Assembly (NCBI GenBank): GCA_964023275.1
Contig: OZ029922.1
Coordinates: forward strand, 1,632,741 to 1,696,740
Direction: 5' to 3'
DNA length: 64,000 nucleotides
Origin: Norana najaformis
Lineage: Eukaryota > Annelida > Clitellata > Crassiclitellata > Hormogastridae
Below the pieces are notes generated by a model that was not told where the DNA came from, did not search any database, and saw nothing but the letters and a program-made list of their open reading frames with translations. A program made the position numbers and the translations under genes. Of the stretch, positions 1 to 11,150 are shown piece after piece (positions within the stretch are counted from its first letter, which is position 1; every line of letters begins with the position of its first letter).

Positions 1-83
1 ATGATATTAAAATGAATATTATTTCCCATCTGTCTGTCTGTCATTGTCTGGAATGAAAGTTGGAATGAAAGTAAAGAGCTTAC

Positions 84-1055
84 CAGTTTGACTGGTGGTT
101 GTGGACGGGGTAGTCGTGCTGGCGGTGGTGGTTGAAGTCCACGTGGTATAAGTTGACGACGAAAATGAAGGTGATGAAGAAAGTGACGGTGTTGTCCTCA
201 CTTTTGAAATAGTCGTCGTTGATGCAGTTGTTGAAGATGATGATGATGACGATGGTGATGATGATGTTGAAGCCGTCGTTGATGTTGTTGAAGATGATGA
301 CGATGATGATGATGGTGATGATGATGATGAAGTCGATAATGTTGCCGATGATGATGATGAAGTTGAAGTTGATGATGATGATGACGATGATGACGTGGAT
401 GTTGATGTTAGTGATGATGCGGATGTTGTTGGTGTTGATGTTGCTGATGATGATGCTATTGTTGATGATGTAGTTGATGGCGTCGATAATGCAGTAGATG
501 CTGTCGTTGACATGCTTGCTGATGATGCAGATGAAAATGATGATGATGATGTCATGGATATCGATGTTGGTGGTGATGTTGCCAATGATGATGTTATGGT
601 CATTGATGTAGTTGATGCTGTCATTGACACAACCATTGTTGTTGTTGGCGGCGATGTAGTGGTAGTTGCAGTAGTAGTCAACGATGATGATTCAGACACC
701 AATGATGACGATGGTGTTGTACTATTGACGCCATCGCACGAACTATTACCAACTGCAGGACCGGAAGTGGTATCATATAAAGTGGTATAACCACTTGTGG
801 AAACAGTTGTGTCAGCGGTGGAATGACCAAGTGATGTACTCTGGACCGGTGACCCTTCCGACCAGGTGGTAGAAGGCGAAGGTTTCGTCGAAGTGTTAGG
901 CTCTGCACTGGACGATGCAGCTTCGGGTGTCGTGGAGCTGCGCATGGGAGATGTAACAGATGTAGGGATCATTGTGCAGTTCAAGGTCTTCGAAGAGATC
1001 ATCTCGGCCGTTGAGGTCGAGGTCATGGTCGTCTCATGCGTCTTTGAAACTTTAA
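84..1055 (-). CDS. Putative internal exon of a Ser/Thr-rich mucin-like protein
   Basis: The minus strand is open across this stretch and reads as almost pure Ser/Thr with some Pro and Ala, the composition of an O-glycosylated extracellular stalk. A plausible acceptor lies at the 1056/1055 boundary, about 20 bases after a TACTAAC branch-point-like sequence, and a GTAAGC donor follows position 84. Both boundaries are phase 1, so the exon is a symmetrical 1-1 exon of 972 bases, as is common for shuffled extracellular modules. The N-terminal third is less repetitive, with isolated NxS/T sites; the C-terminal part derives from (GAT)n-like trinucleotide repeats. No signal peptide, transmembrane segment or neighbouring exon is visible, so the gene cannot be named. 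It may be only an open trinucleotide repeat. Confidence 0.4.
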
Positions 1056-1105
1056 CTACACCACACGCATTCAGACGTGAATAGTTAGTAGGACCCAAGC
1101 AATAT

Positions 1106-1167
1106 ATTAGGTAATAAATATACTGAAATCTACTACATAGTAGATTTCAGTATATCTATTACCTAAT
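1106..1167. repeat. Near-perfect 30-bp palindrome with 2-base centre
   Basis: Arms 1106-1135 and 1138-1167 are reverse complements at 29 of 30 positions (single mismatch near position 1117), separated by CA. The sequence can form a cruciform. It lies 5' of the mucin-like exon on the minus strand. Confidence 0.9.
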
Positions 1168-1229
1168 TATATGAATAAATAAGGATAAATAGATTGACTG
1201 ATATGTAAGAATTATAAATACAGACATAC

Positions 1230-1278
1230 AGACAGCCGGACGGATGGATGGACCAATGGTTGGTTTGGTGGATGGGCA

Positions 1279-1310
<32 letters not shown>

Positions 1311-1345
1311 TATGAATGGATGGACAGAGGTAGGGCTGGATGATG
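1230..1345. repeat. GGAT/GGAC microsatellite
   Basis: Tandem GGAT and GGAC tetranucleotides, mildly degenerate, grading into CAGA-rich repeats up to about 1425. The reading frames through it are repeat artefacts. Confidence 0.85.
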
Positions 1346-1539
1346 GAGGGAGGATGGGAGGAACAGACAGACAGACAAGCAAGCAGACTGATAACCAGAA
1401 CAGAAAGACAGACAGACAAATAGATAGCATCACATGAGAGAACCAGACATGAGCATCGTCATCATTATTAATGCTCAATCATTTATTCATTTACTGCAAT
1501 TTATTACATTTATTACAATTATCCATTTATTACGCATGC

Positions 1540-1670
1540 AAGGGGTCAGTAAATTTGAATCTGAGACACAAGATAGTTGTGCGCTAGCATTTAGTTCGGG
1601 TCGAACTCGCAACCGTTGGATTACAAACCCAACGTGCTACCGAATATCGAATATCGCATATAGTAAGTCC
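1540..1670 (-). mobile_element. tRNA-like SINE head, degenerate
   Basis: On the minus strand the end of this block resembles a tRNA 5' half (an A-box-like GGTAGCACGTTGGGTTTG) followed by a B-box-like GTTCGACCCG, as in the copies near 3780, 14925 and 19405. From 1670 to 2540 I see no gene or recognisable repeat. Confidence 0.45.
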
Positions 1671-2559
1671 AATAAACACATAAATAAGAGACCTGAGAAG
1701 TCAACTGTGGCATTGGCTGGAATCCAGTAAGGTAGACTCATATTGACTTCAACTCCATTCCCGAAACGGATCGAGGCCCAGACGGAGCAGGAGGAAGATG
1801 ATTGAGAGAAAGAAGAGGAATTGGACAGTATGACACAATTGCTTCCTCCTAAACTCTTTGTCGATTCCTAGAGTACCTGGACCCTGTTAACATAAGATAC
1901 AAATGTTCTGCAGATACTCATTAATTCTAAACGCATTCTATGTTATGTTATGTGCACTGCACTGCACTGCTAGTGTGGCATTTCGTTGCATTAGCTGGGT
2001 TCTACGTGCATGCAAGAGCCCAGCAGCAGTGATTTTCCCAGTCACCTGAGCATTATTTGTTTACAGATGAGCTTCTCTTCTTAATTAACTTTAACATCAC
2101 TTAGGTGCTAGCGTATAGTGTGGGCCTAGCACACGTACTGTAGCTATCAATGAAACCAGTGCACATAACGAAAAGTAGTCACTAACATCTTCGCTTGACT
2201 TGTTCTGGTATATGCACTTGACGTCGATCTGGCATACAGCCCAGTTGGAATCTTTACAGATGAGTTCCCCATCACAGACCGCAAATGACAGTATTGATGT
2301 CCCTAAGGATGAGAGGATCTTGTTCAAAAAGCTTTGGAAAGCCCCCTAAAACAGTAAAGCATCGTTTTTAAGTACCGTCGACGTCACAATGTTAAATTGA
2401 TAGTAACTGCTTAGACTAAAAAGCCAGAAATTGTATGGATGCAGTATCAGTAATTATTGCCCATTTTAAAATTAAATACACTATTTTTCACCGAGGTACA
2501 TATGATCTCTCAGGATTTAAAAGCTTATTGGAGCAGAGGAACAACATCTGGAATGGCCA

Positions 2560-2775
2560 CTACTCGTCAAGTTCTGGTACGAAGAATGCACTGCAGAAAG
2601 CAAAGCATTGAATTGTCAACGCCAAGCGCTGAAAAAGATATGTCGTCTCTCTTGCACGTCCAGAGATATTACTGAGACTTAGTCCCAGTGCTGTGATGAA
2701 GGCCACCCCAGCACTATTTACAGGACCGAGGGTTTCGAAGGCCAGAGGGACATTTATTATAAGAGCTATCATACG
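2560..2775 (-). pseudogene. Remnant of a non-LTR reverse-transcriptase polyprotein C-terminus
   Basis: The minus frame contains segments such as LGPVNSAGVAFITALG and TTYLFQRLALTIQ. These resemble the conserved C-terminal tail of an aquatic-invertebrate reverse-transcriptase polyprotein family (pattern ETLGxxxxxxxxFxxxLGxRxxxxTGxxRxxxYLxQRLSxAxQR). A longer, better preserved copy of the same tail lies at 57863-58258. No catalytic RT motif is present here. The family assignment rests on memory of that pattern. Confidence 0.5.
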
Positions 2776-3350
2776 GTACAATGGCACATAAAACGTATCT
2801 TTTGATTGGATTGGATCAGAGTCGTTCCGGGTAGAGTTGATTTCATTTGATTTGAGAAGATTAGATTAGATTCGAACGCCAGGCGAAAACTCTCCTTAAT
2901 TTATATGAAGACTTTGCTGCTAGGTCCTACCATTGAACAGTGTGTCATTGAGACAGAGCTGAGGAGCAACTGAAGTCGGCAGAGATACAGTCGGAATTGG
3001 TGGCTTATCTTTTCCCCCATCAGATTCCACGCCTTCGATGAGAAAACCCGTCGCCAGCAGCAGAACGGACAGAGCAAAGGATGAACACATCGCTCAGATC
3101 CGACAGAAGAAACCGTCGCCACGGATTACTGACCATCTGATCATCCAACCATGAAGCTTTATTGAGATATTATTGAGATATGAATCTCATGTACCTAATA
3201 AAAGAATACTCACACAAATGCATATGAAAACAAACAAGACAAATACAGATTAAATTAATAAACCTACTAAAAAATACTAAATGAATATACTTGAGCTCAA
3301 TAAATAACAAGGGCAAATCCAGGGGTAACAGGCCCATGCTTCCTTAGGGG

Positions 3351-3506
3351 CAGTGGCGCATTTAGCCATAGGCGCGAGGGCGGCGGTTCCCCCGCCTCTC
3401 TTGATATATGCCGGCGCCCTCAGGCCAGACCCATGCACGGTGGGCTGCCAGAGCGGGCGCCCCTCTGGAATACCCTTCCCTTCACGCAAGCATGGATCCG
3501 CCACTG
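3351..3506. mobile_element. Non-autonomous hAT-type element (MITE), 156 bp
   Basis: The element begins CAGTGGCGCAT and its right end reads CAGTGGCGGAT on the other strand (10 of 11 matching). It is flanked on both sides by the same 8-bp direct repeat, CTTAGGGG (3343-3350 and 3507-3514). An 8-bp target duplication with CAGTG-type ends is the hAT hallmark. It is GC-rich and has no coding capacity. Confidence 0.85.
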
Positions 3507-3784
3507 CTTAGGGGGCCAGCTGTTTGGCCTCTATACTGGTTACGGTAACAGACTTAGCCCACAGCAGTAGAAGCCATGAAATATTACACAGATCACCAAA
3601 CGCACAAATGTATTTATCTGGACCTACAAGAATAATGGTAATCTACCCTCTTGCAAAAGAGCGAGCATACTACATACAAGAATATGGTCTGGCATTTTGG
3701 GGCTTTACCCATAAAAGACGAAACTTTATTGATTTATTTACTCACCTACTTACTTGTGTTTGTTTATTGCACTTGTTAGGAGCG

Positions 3785-4000
3785 CAGAGTCAGTAGATCC
3801 GAGCCTGAGATGCGAGACAAATGCGCAAGAACAACTTGTTCGGGATCGTTACACAGAGTCCGCATGCGAGCTCGAACCCCTAAGCGTTGGATTCTAATCT
3901 AATCTAATGACTTCTATAGCGCCATTATCATAATGACCAATCGATGGTCACTTCAAGTGAAAAAAATTCAAGCATGATTTCCATCATGCGTAGGGCTATG
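3785..4000 (-). mobile_element. SINE with tRNA-like head and GATTA-type tail
   Basis: A tRNA-like B-box block (about 3860-3880, a GGTTCGAGCTC-like sequence on the minus strand) abuts a minus-oriented tail block. The tail (GATTAGATTAG preceded by ATGGCGCTATAGAAGTCA) recurs near 9960, 30465, 31155, 36745 and 44990. It may be two adjacent insertions. Confidence 0.5.
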
Positions 4001-4354
4001 CACAGTTTGACACTGTAGTTGTTTTCCGAAAGTTAGGAGATCGGATTTTGGGGTCAGTTAAGCAGCACTAAGCATCGTTGATGTTGGTTTCGTTAGTCGG
4101 TTGTGCGCTTTTGACATGCAAGTAAGTGGCGTTAATTCCAGCCGTAATCCAGTCAACTGTATTGTATTGTATTTGATAACTTATATAGCGCTTCTCACAC
4201 AACAAACTACTCAGAGGCGCTTCCAGCGTGAGAGCCCCTGGGAAATAAGAACGTCTTTAAACAACGAGCTGACTGAGCTCTATTAACAACAGTGACCCTA
4301 GCACGAAGCGATAGCGGAAGTTCATTCCAGAGAAAATGAGAATTGAACTGGTAA

Positions 4355-4680
4355 CTGTAAACTTATAGGTATAGTTGCAATCAACTGAAAATATAAGTAA
4401 GGAATGCATTTGTTAACATGCCATACGTCCATCGGCTGAGCGAGGAATCGTGGGATAAGGTAGAGTGTAATTTTAACAGGTATAGTTCCAATCAGTTGAA
4501 TAGGTAGTCTATCAATACATAACCTTATAGTTATGACTCCAATATATTGAACAGGTAGATATAACCTTGCTTACATGCATGGTTCCAATCAGTTAAACAG
4601 GTAGACCCAAGCTATAGGTATGGTTCCAATCAACTGAATAGGTAGACGTATAGATAAGTCTATAGTTCCAGATTCGCCTT
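4355..4680 (+). repeat. Degenerate ~30-60 bp minisatellite
   Basis: At least five imperfect copies of a unit reading roughly GGTATAGTTCCAATCA followed by TTGAATAGGTAGAC occur at irregular spacing. From 4690 to 5210 I see no gene or named repeat. Confidence 0.65.
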
Positions 4681-5215
4681 GACCCTGATACGAAAAATAT
4701 TCGTTTAGTCACAGATTGAACAACACTGAGACAGTTCTCGTTCAAAACACGAGGTACCTTCCTCGTAATCTAGTCAACGAATCATGCTGACTTATTTCAT
4801 ATCGGGCCCCAACTTTGACTGTCTACGGTGGCAACCAAGATGGCCTCTGTAGGCCTACGCATGTAGGCTGTGTCGGAGAGGCCTATAGGCGGTGGTTCGA
4901 ACAGAAAGAGCCGTAGTGATCACCGATGCGCGACGACTTGGGAACAGAACGAATCAGTAAAATACAAGGGCGTGCTATCGTATCGCTGCAGACGTCATTT
5001 ATTACGCGTGAGAGCCTGGGTTTCGTGTAAATATAGGCCTATATTATAGACAATTATTTAATAGTAGGCTTACAGCCCTCAGGCTATTTTATTTAAAAAT
5101 GACCATCATATAATGGTCCATCTATCCTGGGCTATTTGGCTTTAAAACGGCAAAAAATTATGGTAGTACCTTCATCTTACAACAGCCTTCTACTGCATAG
5201 GACACGTGCTGTGTT

Positions 5216-5301
5216 CCCAGCCAACACATACACGTTGGGCCAATGTTGGCAAACGTTGGGCTAATGTTGGGCCGCGTTGGGCCAACATGTTCTGGCTGGG
5301 T
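5216..5301. mobile_element. Short inverted-repeat element, possible MITE
   Basis: The left end CCCAGCCAACACAT and the right end, read on the other strand as CCCAGCCAGAACAT, are inverted copies. The interior is built of GTTGGGCCAA-type units. No convincing target duplication is seen. A TA-rich microsatellite follows at 5560-5610. From 5620 to 7055 nothing gene-like is seen. Confidence 0.45.
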
Positions 5302-5574
5302 TGGACCTTCCTTCATCTTGGAACTGTATTCTATTGTATAGTCTACTTGCTGTTGCGTTTGACTCTGTCTGACTCTTGGCAAACATTTTCATTTTCAAAC
5401 TGACTTACATTAAAGTGCACTTTTTCAGAGCGGTTAGTCATGCGTGCAGCGCTTTGAAGAGCACTCAAAGGCGATATATTATTAAGTGTGTCTTAATACA
5501 TAATACAAGAATACATACATAGTTGAATATATATAATCAACTGCTGCACAAGGTATATATAGGCCTATATATAC

Positions 5575-5608
<34 letters not shown>

Positions 5609-7059
5609 GTCTGCATTATAGAGCAACACACTAGGCTACTGGAGGCCTAATACTAGGCAACATTAATGGATCAAAGGCTACGGCGGTGCATAGGCCTATT
5701 CCATGACGTTGCTGCTTAGAGCCTAAGTCTCACAGTCCAATAAATAGGCCTGATAATCAGTTCAGTTGGACCTCGGGAGCAGGCTTTCAAAATCTCTGCC
5801 AATATGCCATAATGAGACCCATATTCCCACATGGGGCCCATATGGGTCGTCCCATCAAACGTTTATTGGCATTCTGGCATGGTCTGTATCTGCATAAAAT
5901 TGTATGAAGTTGGAGCTCTTAGTATGGTAGTGATTTTATTCTGGAATGCCATGGAAAACCTGACCCACCATTCATTATATTTGTGCTTATTTTATTTAAT
6001 TAATCTATTTATTTAAAGCACTTAATATTAGGCTACGCAGGCCCAACACGCTCGTGCAATTAATATGGAAAGATCTATGTTTGCAAGCACACCCACAGAG
6101 GTATAGGGAGGAAGAGGAGAGGAAGCGGAAGGAGAAAGAGAATGAGAGGTAGAACAAGAACAAGATTAAAATCGAAATCAAGAATTAGAAAGTGAAGGTA
6201 GACCGTAGTTTTCCTATTGCCTGCCCTGCTTCCAGGAATGACTTATCTACCGACCTTCGACGGAAGCTTCTCTCCCTCTCCCCTCCCTCTTCCGCAAGTG
6301 ATTGAAGACCGTATTATTCCCCACTTCTGGCACAATGGGCCGGGAGTGCCTCTGATGAGGTTACCTTGAAGCGGCGCTCTACAAATTTCTGATTACAATT
6401 ACAATAACGGTAACACGTTTGTTTACACACTTCAACAGAAACTCCTCGTGTGAAGCGCAGCCCTTAGGTCAATCGGTCATTCGGCTGAAGTGCAAACAAG
6501 ACCACAACAATCCAACGACACCTTTTTACAGACATCGGAATCTATAAAAGACCAAGAAGAACGAGAAAAGGAACAATAACACGAGATCATAACAAATAAC
6601 AACAGTAAAAAGTTAATTCGAGGCTAACAATAGCAAGCACACGAACAACAGAAAGACAGAAAATGGTTGTATTGAGTACATTTGTATTGAGTGCTTAGTA
6701 GCGACCATCGGCCTTGAGCATTGCATAGTGGTGTTATAAAAGTTTTCAGATGGTTGTTGTTGTTGATGATGATGATAACGACGACGATGACATGTTTGTT
6801 GCCGATTTTATTTTAAAAATCGCTATAGTCATATAGCATTTGAATGCACAAGTTGTTTATGGCTGAATGGGGCGTGGGTGCAAATCACAGGCAATACAAA
6901 CGACAGGTAAGATAATTAATAGCTATGTATAAAAATGCTTCCTTCGAACCAGTCAAGTGCATCTTTCCGAAGAATGGAAGGAGTCGCCTGTTAAGATCTG
7001 TTCGCCCGGTCTGACAGCGTCAAATAGATGGGCCAGGCCCAATATAGATTCCCTGGGCT

Positions 7060-7460
7060 AGACCTAAGCCAATGCACAGTACATGTTGATTTAACGACGC
7101 CTTCGTATCTACGAACTCGGCAACACTGCACCTCTTGCAATCTCTGCGCAATTGTTGAAAAATTGAAAATATTCCTAGTCCACAAATCCTATTCTGATTC
7201 TTCTTCCTCTTACGGTATGCCTACCCAAGAGCTCATAGATAATTAAGGCTAATTGTCTAGGAGTCCATGGCCTACCATTCTCGCCGGTCGAATTCTAAAT
7301 ATCATCCACCATAGCCGTCTGTCTACTTGTCTGCTCCTAGCACTGACCTTACCTGCCCATCGATTTTGTTTTGACCGAGCGCCTATGAATAAGCTGGTTT
7401 CCCCGACTTAGCTTTCGTTGGGCGCTTTATAAAAACTCGAGTTTACAATAACAATTGAGA
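7060..7460 (+). mobile_element. 5'-truncated LINE 3' end (CR1/L2-like)
   Basis: A broken plus frame contains VEKLKIFLVHKSYSDS, which resembles the extreme C-terminus of CR1/L2-type LINE ORF2 (typical FKSKLKTxLF). It is followed by the 3' UTR block GACCGAGCGCCTATGAATAA and a TTGGGCGCT tail. Related copies lie at 18765-19110 (minus), 21430-21720 (plus) and 63180-63315 (plus). The clade call is by resemblance. From 7460 to 8310 only probable upstream sequence of MGMT is seen. Confidence 0.6.
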
Positions 7461-8320
7461 CGGTGGCCTGCTTTTACCAACTCTACCAATCTCGATTGAA
7501 TCCAGTCAAGCAGCTTTACATCACTTATCAGTTGTCTCGGCTTTTCAACTAATTTATTCAGAATATTTAAATGTCTGTAATCTGAAACTATAGAAAGTTT
7601 ACATCATAGCGCTATAGAAAGTTAACGCGCGCCAGCCTTATGTGGGTCATGTCGCTTTGAAATGGGTCAGTGAACGTAGCCTTCAAAAACATTCGGTTTT
7701 CCTTCATCAGTTTGAATCGCGTTGTTTGACACGGTATTTTAATCATAAAATAAAATAAGTGCTGCATAATATTTTACGTGGGTTAAGTGTTTAGGATAGT
7801 TAGTTTTGTTAATCGTTTGCAAAGGACGATTTGTGGTTGCCAGATGTGTGGCGGAGGTGAAGACCTGTGGATGAGCGAAATGTATGGAAAAAACCTGCGG
7901 AAGGGAAGGGAATTACCCGCTTCCCCGTTAACTCATACCCCGATCGTTTGAGTGGGACGATAAATTCTGCAGCGCATGAATCCTTTAGCATAAACTCCAG
8001 TGACTTGTGAAATCGCGGAAGTCCTCATAATCTACTTAGTACATAACAAGTTAAACAATCTATTTAAATTGATAAAACAGAATTCTTGTGCATGGTTACG
8101 TTTATTTCAGTGATTCGTTTGGTTGACTGTGTGCTATGGACAATTATATAGTGCCTTGTTAAACCTCAAAATGACCTGACCTGCCAAAGGTTGAAAACTG
8201 ACCTGCTAAAGGTTGAAACAAATTAAACTGAAGTTTATAAACCTGATGAAAAGTAGACCTCTTGTTATAAAGCTTTTTGTAAACATAATTATCATTTTGT
8301 ATTTCGGCAGGCACGTACAT

Positions 8321-10432
8321 ATGGCTGCAGTAAAGGCCTGCCAGAATGGACCAGTTGCGTCATTTATCCTGACGTCCCCGCTGGGAAACCTGGAACTGAC
8401 CTGCTGTACAAAGGCAGTGCACTCACTCAGAATATTAGACGTTCGTTCAGAAAGCCAGTTCTGTCCTGAAGCAAGGTTGGAGCTTTTTTCAGATATGCAA
8501 CAGTCGTAACGTAACGATGGTAAGCGCAGGCTCTTGCACACACCGGCCTGGTTAGCAACATTGGTTAACGCATACATCAAGGCACCTTTGAGCATGAGGA
8601 TGCTGGTTTGAGTGCCGGTCGTGGCTTATTTCAGAGATTTGAATCTCAGGCTAGCACAGTCCATACACAGGGACCTCAAATGGCATGGCGCACATTCAAA
8701 TGGACAGTGGTGGTGAAGGATCTCGCTGAATCAATTCACTGAAAATTAGCAGGGTCAAAGCCTTATGGTCACTATAGAAAAACATACATTTACCTTTAAA
8801 TTTAAGATCAAAATCAAAGGCCCTTAAATAAGCCAAAAGAAACAGAAATGACACAACATATACGTGATACATAAGGATGGCACACAAAAAACTTGGTACA
8901 TACGTAAGATGATACTTGAAATCCTAAATATTTAACTTGTACTGTTAGTCCAGGGAGCATAATTTCTTTTATCCTATTCTGTGGAAATTTTTTATTTGTT
9001 TTAAGTTTAAATTTTAAGCACAATAATGTAATTTAATGTAACTAGCCTTTTTGATATTTAGTGAACTTTACATCTGCTCTTTCAGTGTGGACGTTGTCAT
9101 CAGGGATCAGCTGAAAAACAACAAGACAGACAGTTGCTACAGCGTTGCTACTAGTTGTGTTCAGTGGCTGCAGAAATATTTTCATCAGTCCTCAAATAGT
9201 TTCTGCAAAATGCCGCTACCACCAATATGTCACCTTCTGGAACCAAGCGGTCGGTGCATTTTCACGTGTCTATGCTGCTTAATTAACGAAAACTACAATG
9301 AAATGAAATTTTGATAAGTGTATTCAAACCAGCTGTCCTCAGAGTGTGTGGTCTGGGGATCCCTGAGACCATTTCAGAGGATCCATGAGATCTAAATTAT
9401 TTTCATGATAATACTAAGACGTTGGTTTTTGTGTTGGAAAATAGTTCCTTTTCATAAAAATGTTATTTTTGTTACCGTGTATTATTATTATTATTTTGTT
9501 ATGAATTAATACAGTAATTTCTCATGTTTAATTTCTGATACGGTAAATATCGATAGATGACCCACATAAACAAAAGCTCTTTGGGGTCCTCAATAATTTT
9601 TAAGTGTAAAGGGGTCCTGAAACCCAAATGATTGAGAACCACCGACTTAAACAAATACAAGTAACCATGTAAAAACATTACACATGAAATAGGTTTGCTT
9701 ATTGCCATTTAAAGTTTCTTTATATTTTAGCCTTTATTCGTCAATCTACCCCGAGATATATACTTCACTTGAAAAGAAGTGTAACAGATTTTGCTGATGA
9801 TGAGACGATTTTAAAGCAATTTTCTTTTTACATTTTATCTGTAAATGAATTTATTCATGTGAGAAGTTGCAGTTTTACAAGAAAGCAAGGGGGGCAATGG
9901 TCCTCAAAATGAACCCTTGGCCTTCTGGTGCCCTCTTCACATGCTACTGGAATCTGTCGTGAACTAATCTAAATGCTTCTGTGGCGTCGTTATCATAATG
10001 CCCAAGGCATCAGTTGACGGACGCTTCAAGTCAAAATCACAATCCAAAATCATAACCCATTTTAGAAGCCAGTAGGTCAGAAGAAGATTGTTGTGGAATC
10101 TTCTGGCCTACCTTTGCCCCTCCCAACCTAGAACCATCATTGACTGTGATCTGGATTTAATTTTAGATTCTTTCACAAATCGTGTCTGGAAGACGCTGGC
10201 AGCTGACGTTCACTTTGGACAGGTGGTGACTTATGCGCAGCTGGCATCGATGAGTGGAAGCTCGGCAAAGGCAAGCCGTGCCGTTGGTCAGGCAATGCGA
10301 AACAATCCCGTCATGATCATTGTTCCTTGCCACCGAGTTATTCTGTCGAGTGGCAATATTGGCAACTACAGCGGTGGCAAGTGGAATGATGTTAAGGCCT
10401 GGCTGCTGGAGCACGAAAAATGTAAAAAGTAA
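8321..10432 (+). CDS. MGMT: Methylated-DNA--protein-cysteine methyltransferase (O6-alkylguanine-DNA alkyltransferase)
   Basis: This nuclear suicide repair enzyme transfers the alkyl group from O6-alkylguanine to its own cysteine. Three exons join in frame: 8321-8475, 9086-9228 and 10167-10432 (188 codons, 187 residues; human 207). All have GT-AG borders. The active-site PCHRV is at residues 153-157 (Cys154). The arginine finger in SRAVG (Arg137) lies 17 residues before the cysteine, and the Asn of MRNNP 8 before it, the same spacings as human Arg128, Asn137 and Cys145. YAQL carries the helix-turn-helix tyrosine. SPLGNLELTC with Cys29 and His34 matches the N-terminal zinc ligands; the fourth ligand (human His85) is not evident. 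ATG 8321 follows a possible acceptor at 8310, so a 5' noncoding exon is likely. The exon 2 donor after ATAT is the least certain border. Confidence 0.92.
8540..8803 (+). mobile_element. tRNA-derived SINE, family with GTGGTGAAGGATCTC core (full length)
   Basis: In MGMT intron 1. The head has an A-box-like CTGGTTAGCAACATTGG and a B-box-like GGTTTGAGTGCC. The body contains GTGGTGAAGGATCTC and GAGCAGGGTC-like blocks and ends CACTATAGAAAAACATACAT. A second full copy is at 19958-20202; truncated copies lie at 35880, 38440 (minus), 40848, 41050 and 44155. Confidence 0.7.
9958..10065 (-). mobile_element. SINE tail fragment (GATTA-tailed family)
   Basis: In MGMT intron 2. On the minus strand it carries the block shared with 30465 and 36745 (GATTGTGATTTTGACTTGAA then CCTTGGGCATTATGATAACG), ending in a degraded GATTA tail. 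Confidence 0.55.
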
Positions 10433-11048
10433 CTGCGACGGATGGAGAAATTTACTGGCTGAGAAATTTACTTCAGTGAACAGTATCTGAGAAAAATCAT
10501 AATCTGACAGTTTCACAGAACTGAAAATGATGACATTAACAGAACTGAAAATGATGACCAAAACAAAAAACCTGATACCTTGGTTTTATTTTGAGTTACA
10601 AAACTACTGCCTCATAATTCATTAGAACACAGATTGTGGTATATATTTATTCAGAGACTGGATCCAGTGTAGAGCACATTTAAATATATATATAGATAAA
10701 ATATATTTATATGTATAAATTTATAACTTCCTTTTTGGTGTGGCCACCAAAGACAACCATTTAAGTAGGTGCTGGCATGCAGGAACATCTGAAAATTATT
10801 CTGATCAGTTACAACAGTTGCATTTTGATATTGCTATTATCATGATATCACTCTTGTAGGGTATGACTGTAGAGGCAACCAACCTTTCACATTCTTGCTT
10901 CTGCTAATGTAAATTAAGTTTGATTATAATTCGCTTAATTTTGTCGAAATAACGGCAAAATATTCTATGAAAAAATGCCTGAAAACGGTCTGTATAGAAT
11001 TTTAATTGTACTATTTAAAACTTTCAGTTTCTTTATTGCCGTCGACGC

Positions 11049-11054
11049 AATAAA
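11049..11054 (+). terminator. Probable MGMT polyadenylation signal
   Basis: AATAAA about 620 bases after the MGMT stop and about 100 bases before the stop of the convergent RRM gene. The canonical hexamer supports it, but closer non-canonical signals cannot be excluded. Confidence 0.5.
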
Positions 11055-11084
11055 GTTCTTGGTAAAAGGCAGCGAGCATACTGA

Positions 11085-11090
11085 TTTATT
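11085..11090 (-). terminator. Probable polyadenylation signal of the minus-strand RRM gene
   Basis: AATAAA on the minus strand, 61-66 bases past the TAA stop at 11151-11153. A second minus-strand AATAAA is at 11032-11037. The 3' ends of this gene and of MGMT therefore lie within about 60 bases of each other. Confidence 0.55.
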
Positions 11091-11150
11091 TGCAAATCAT
11101 GTTTGCTAACAATTAAAAAATAAAATATCCACAGCGCACTTGTTTTCTGA

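Noticed and set aside
10163-10561. Minus-strand 132-codon frame over MGMT exon 3
   Set aside because: Antisense shadow of a clear MGMT exon.
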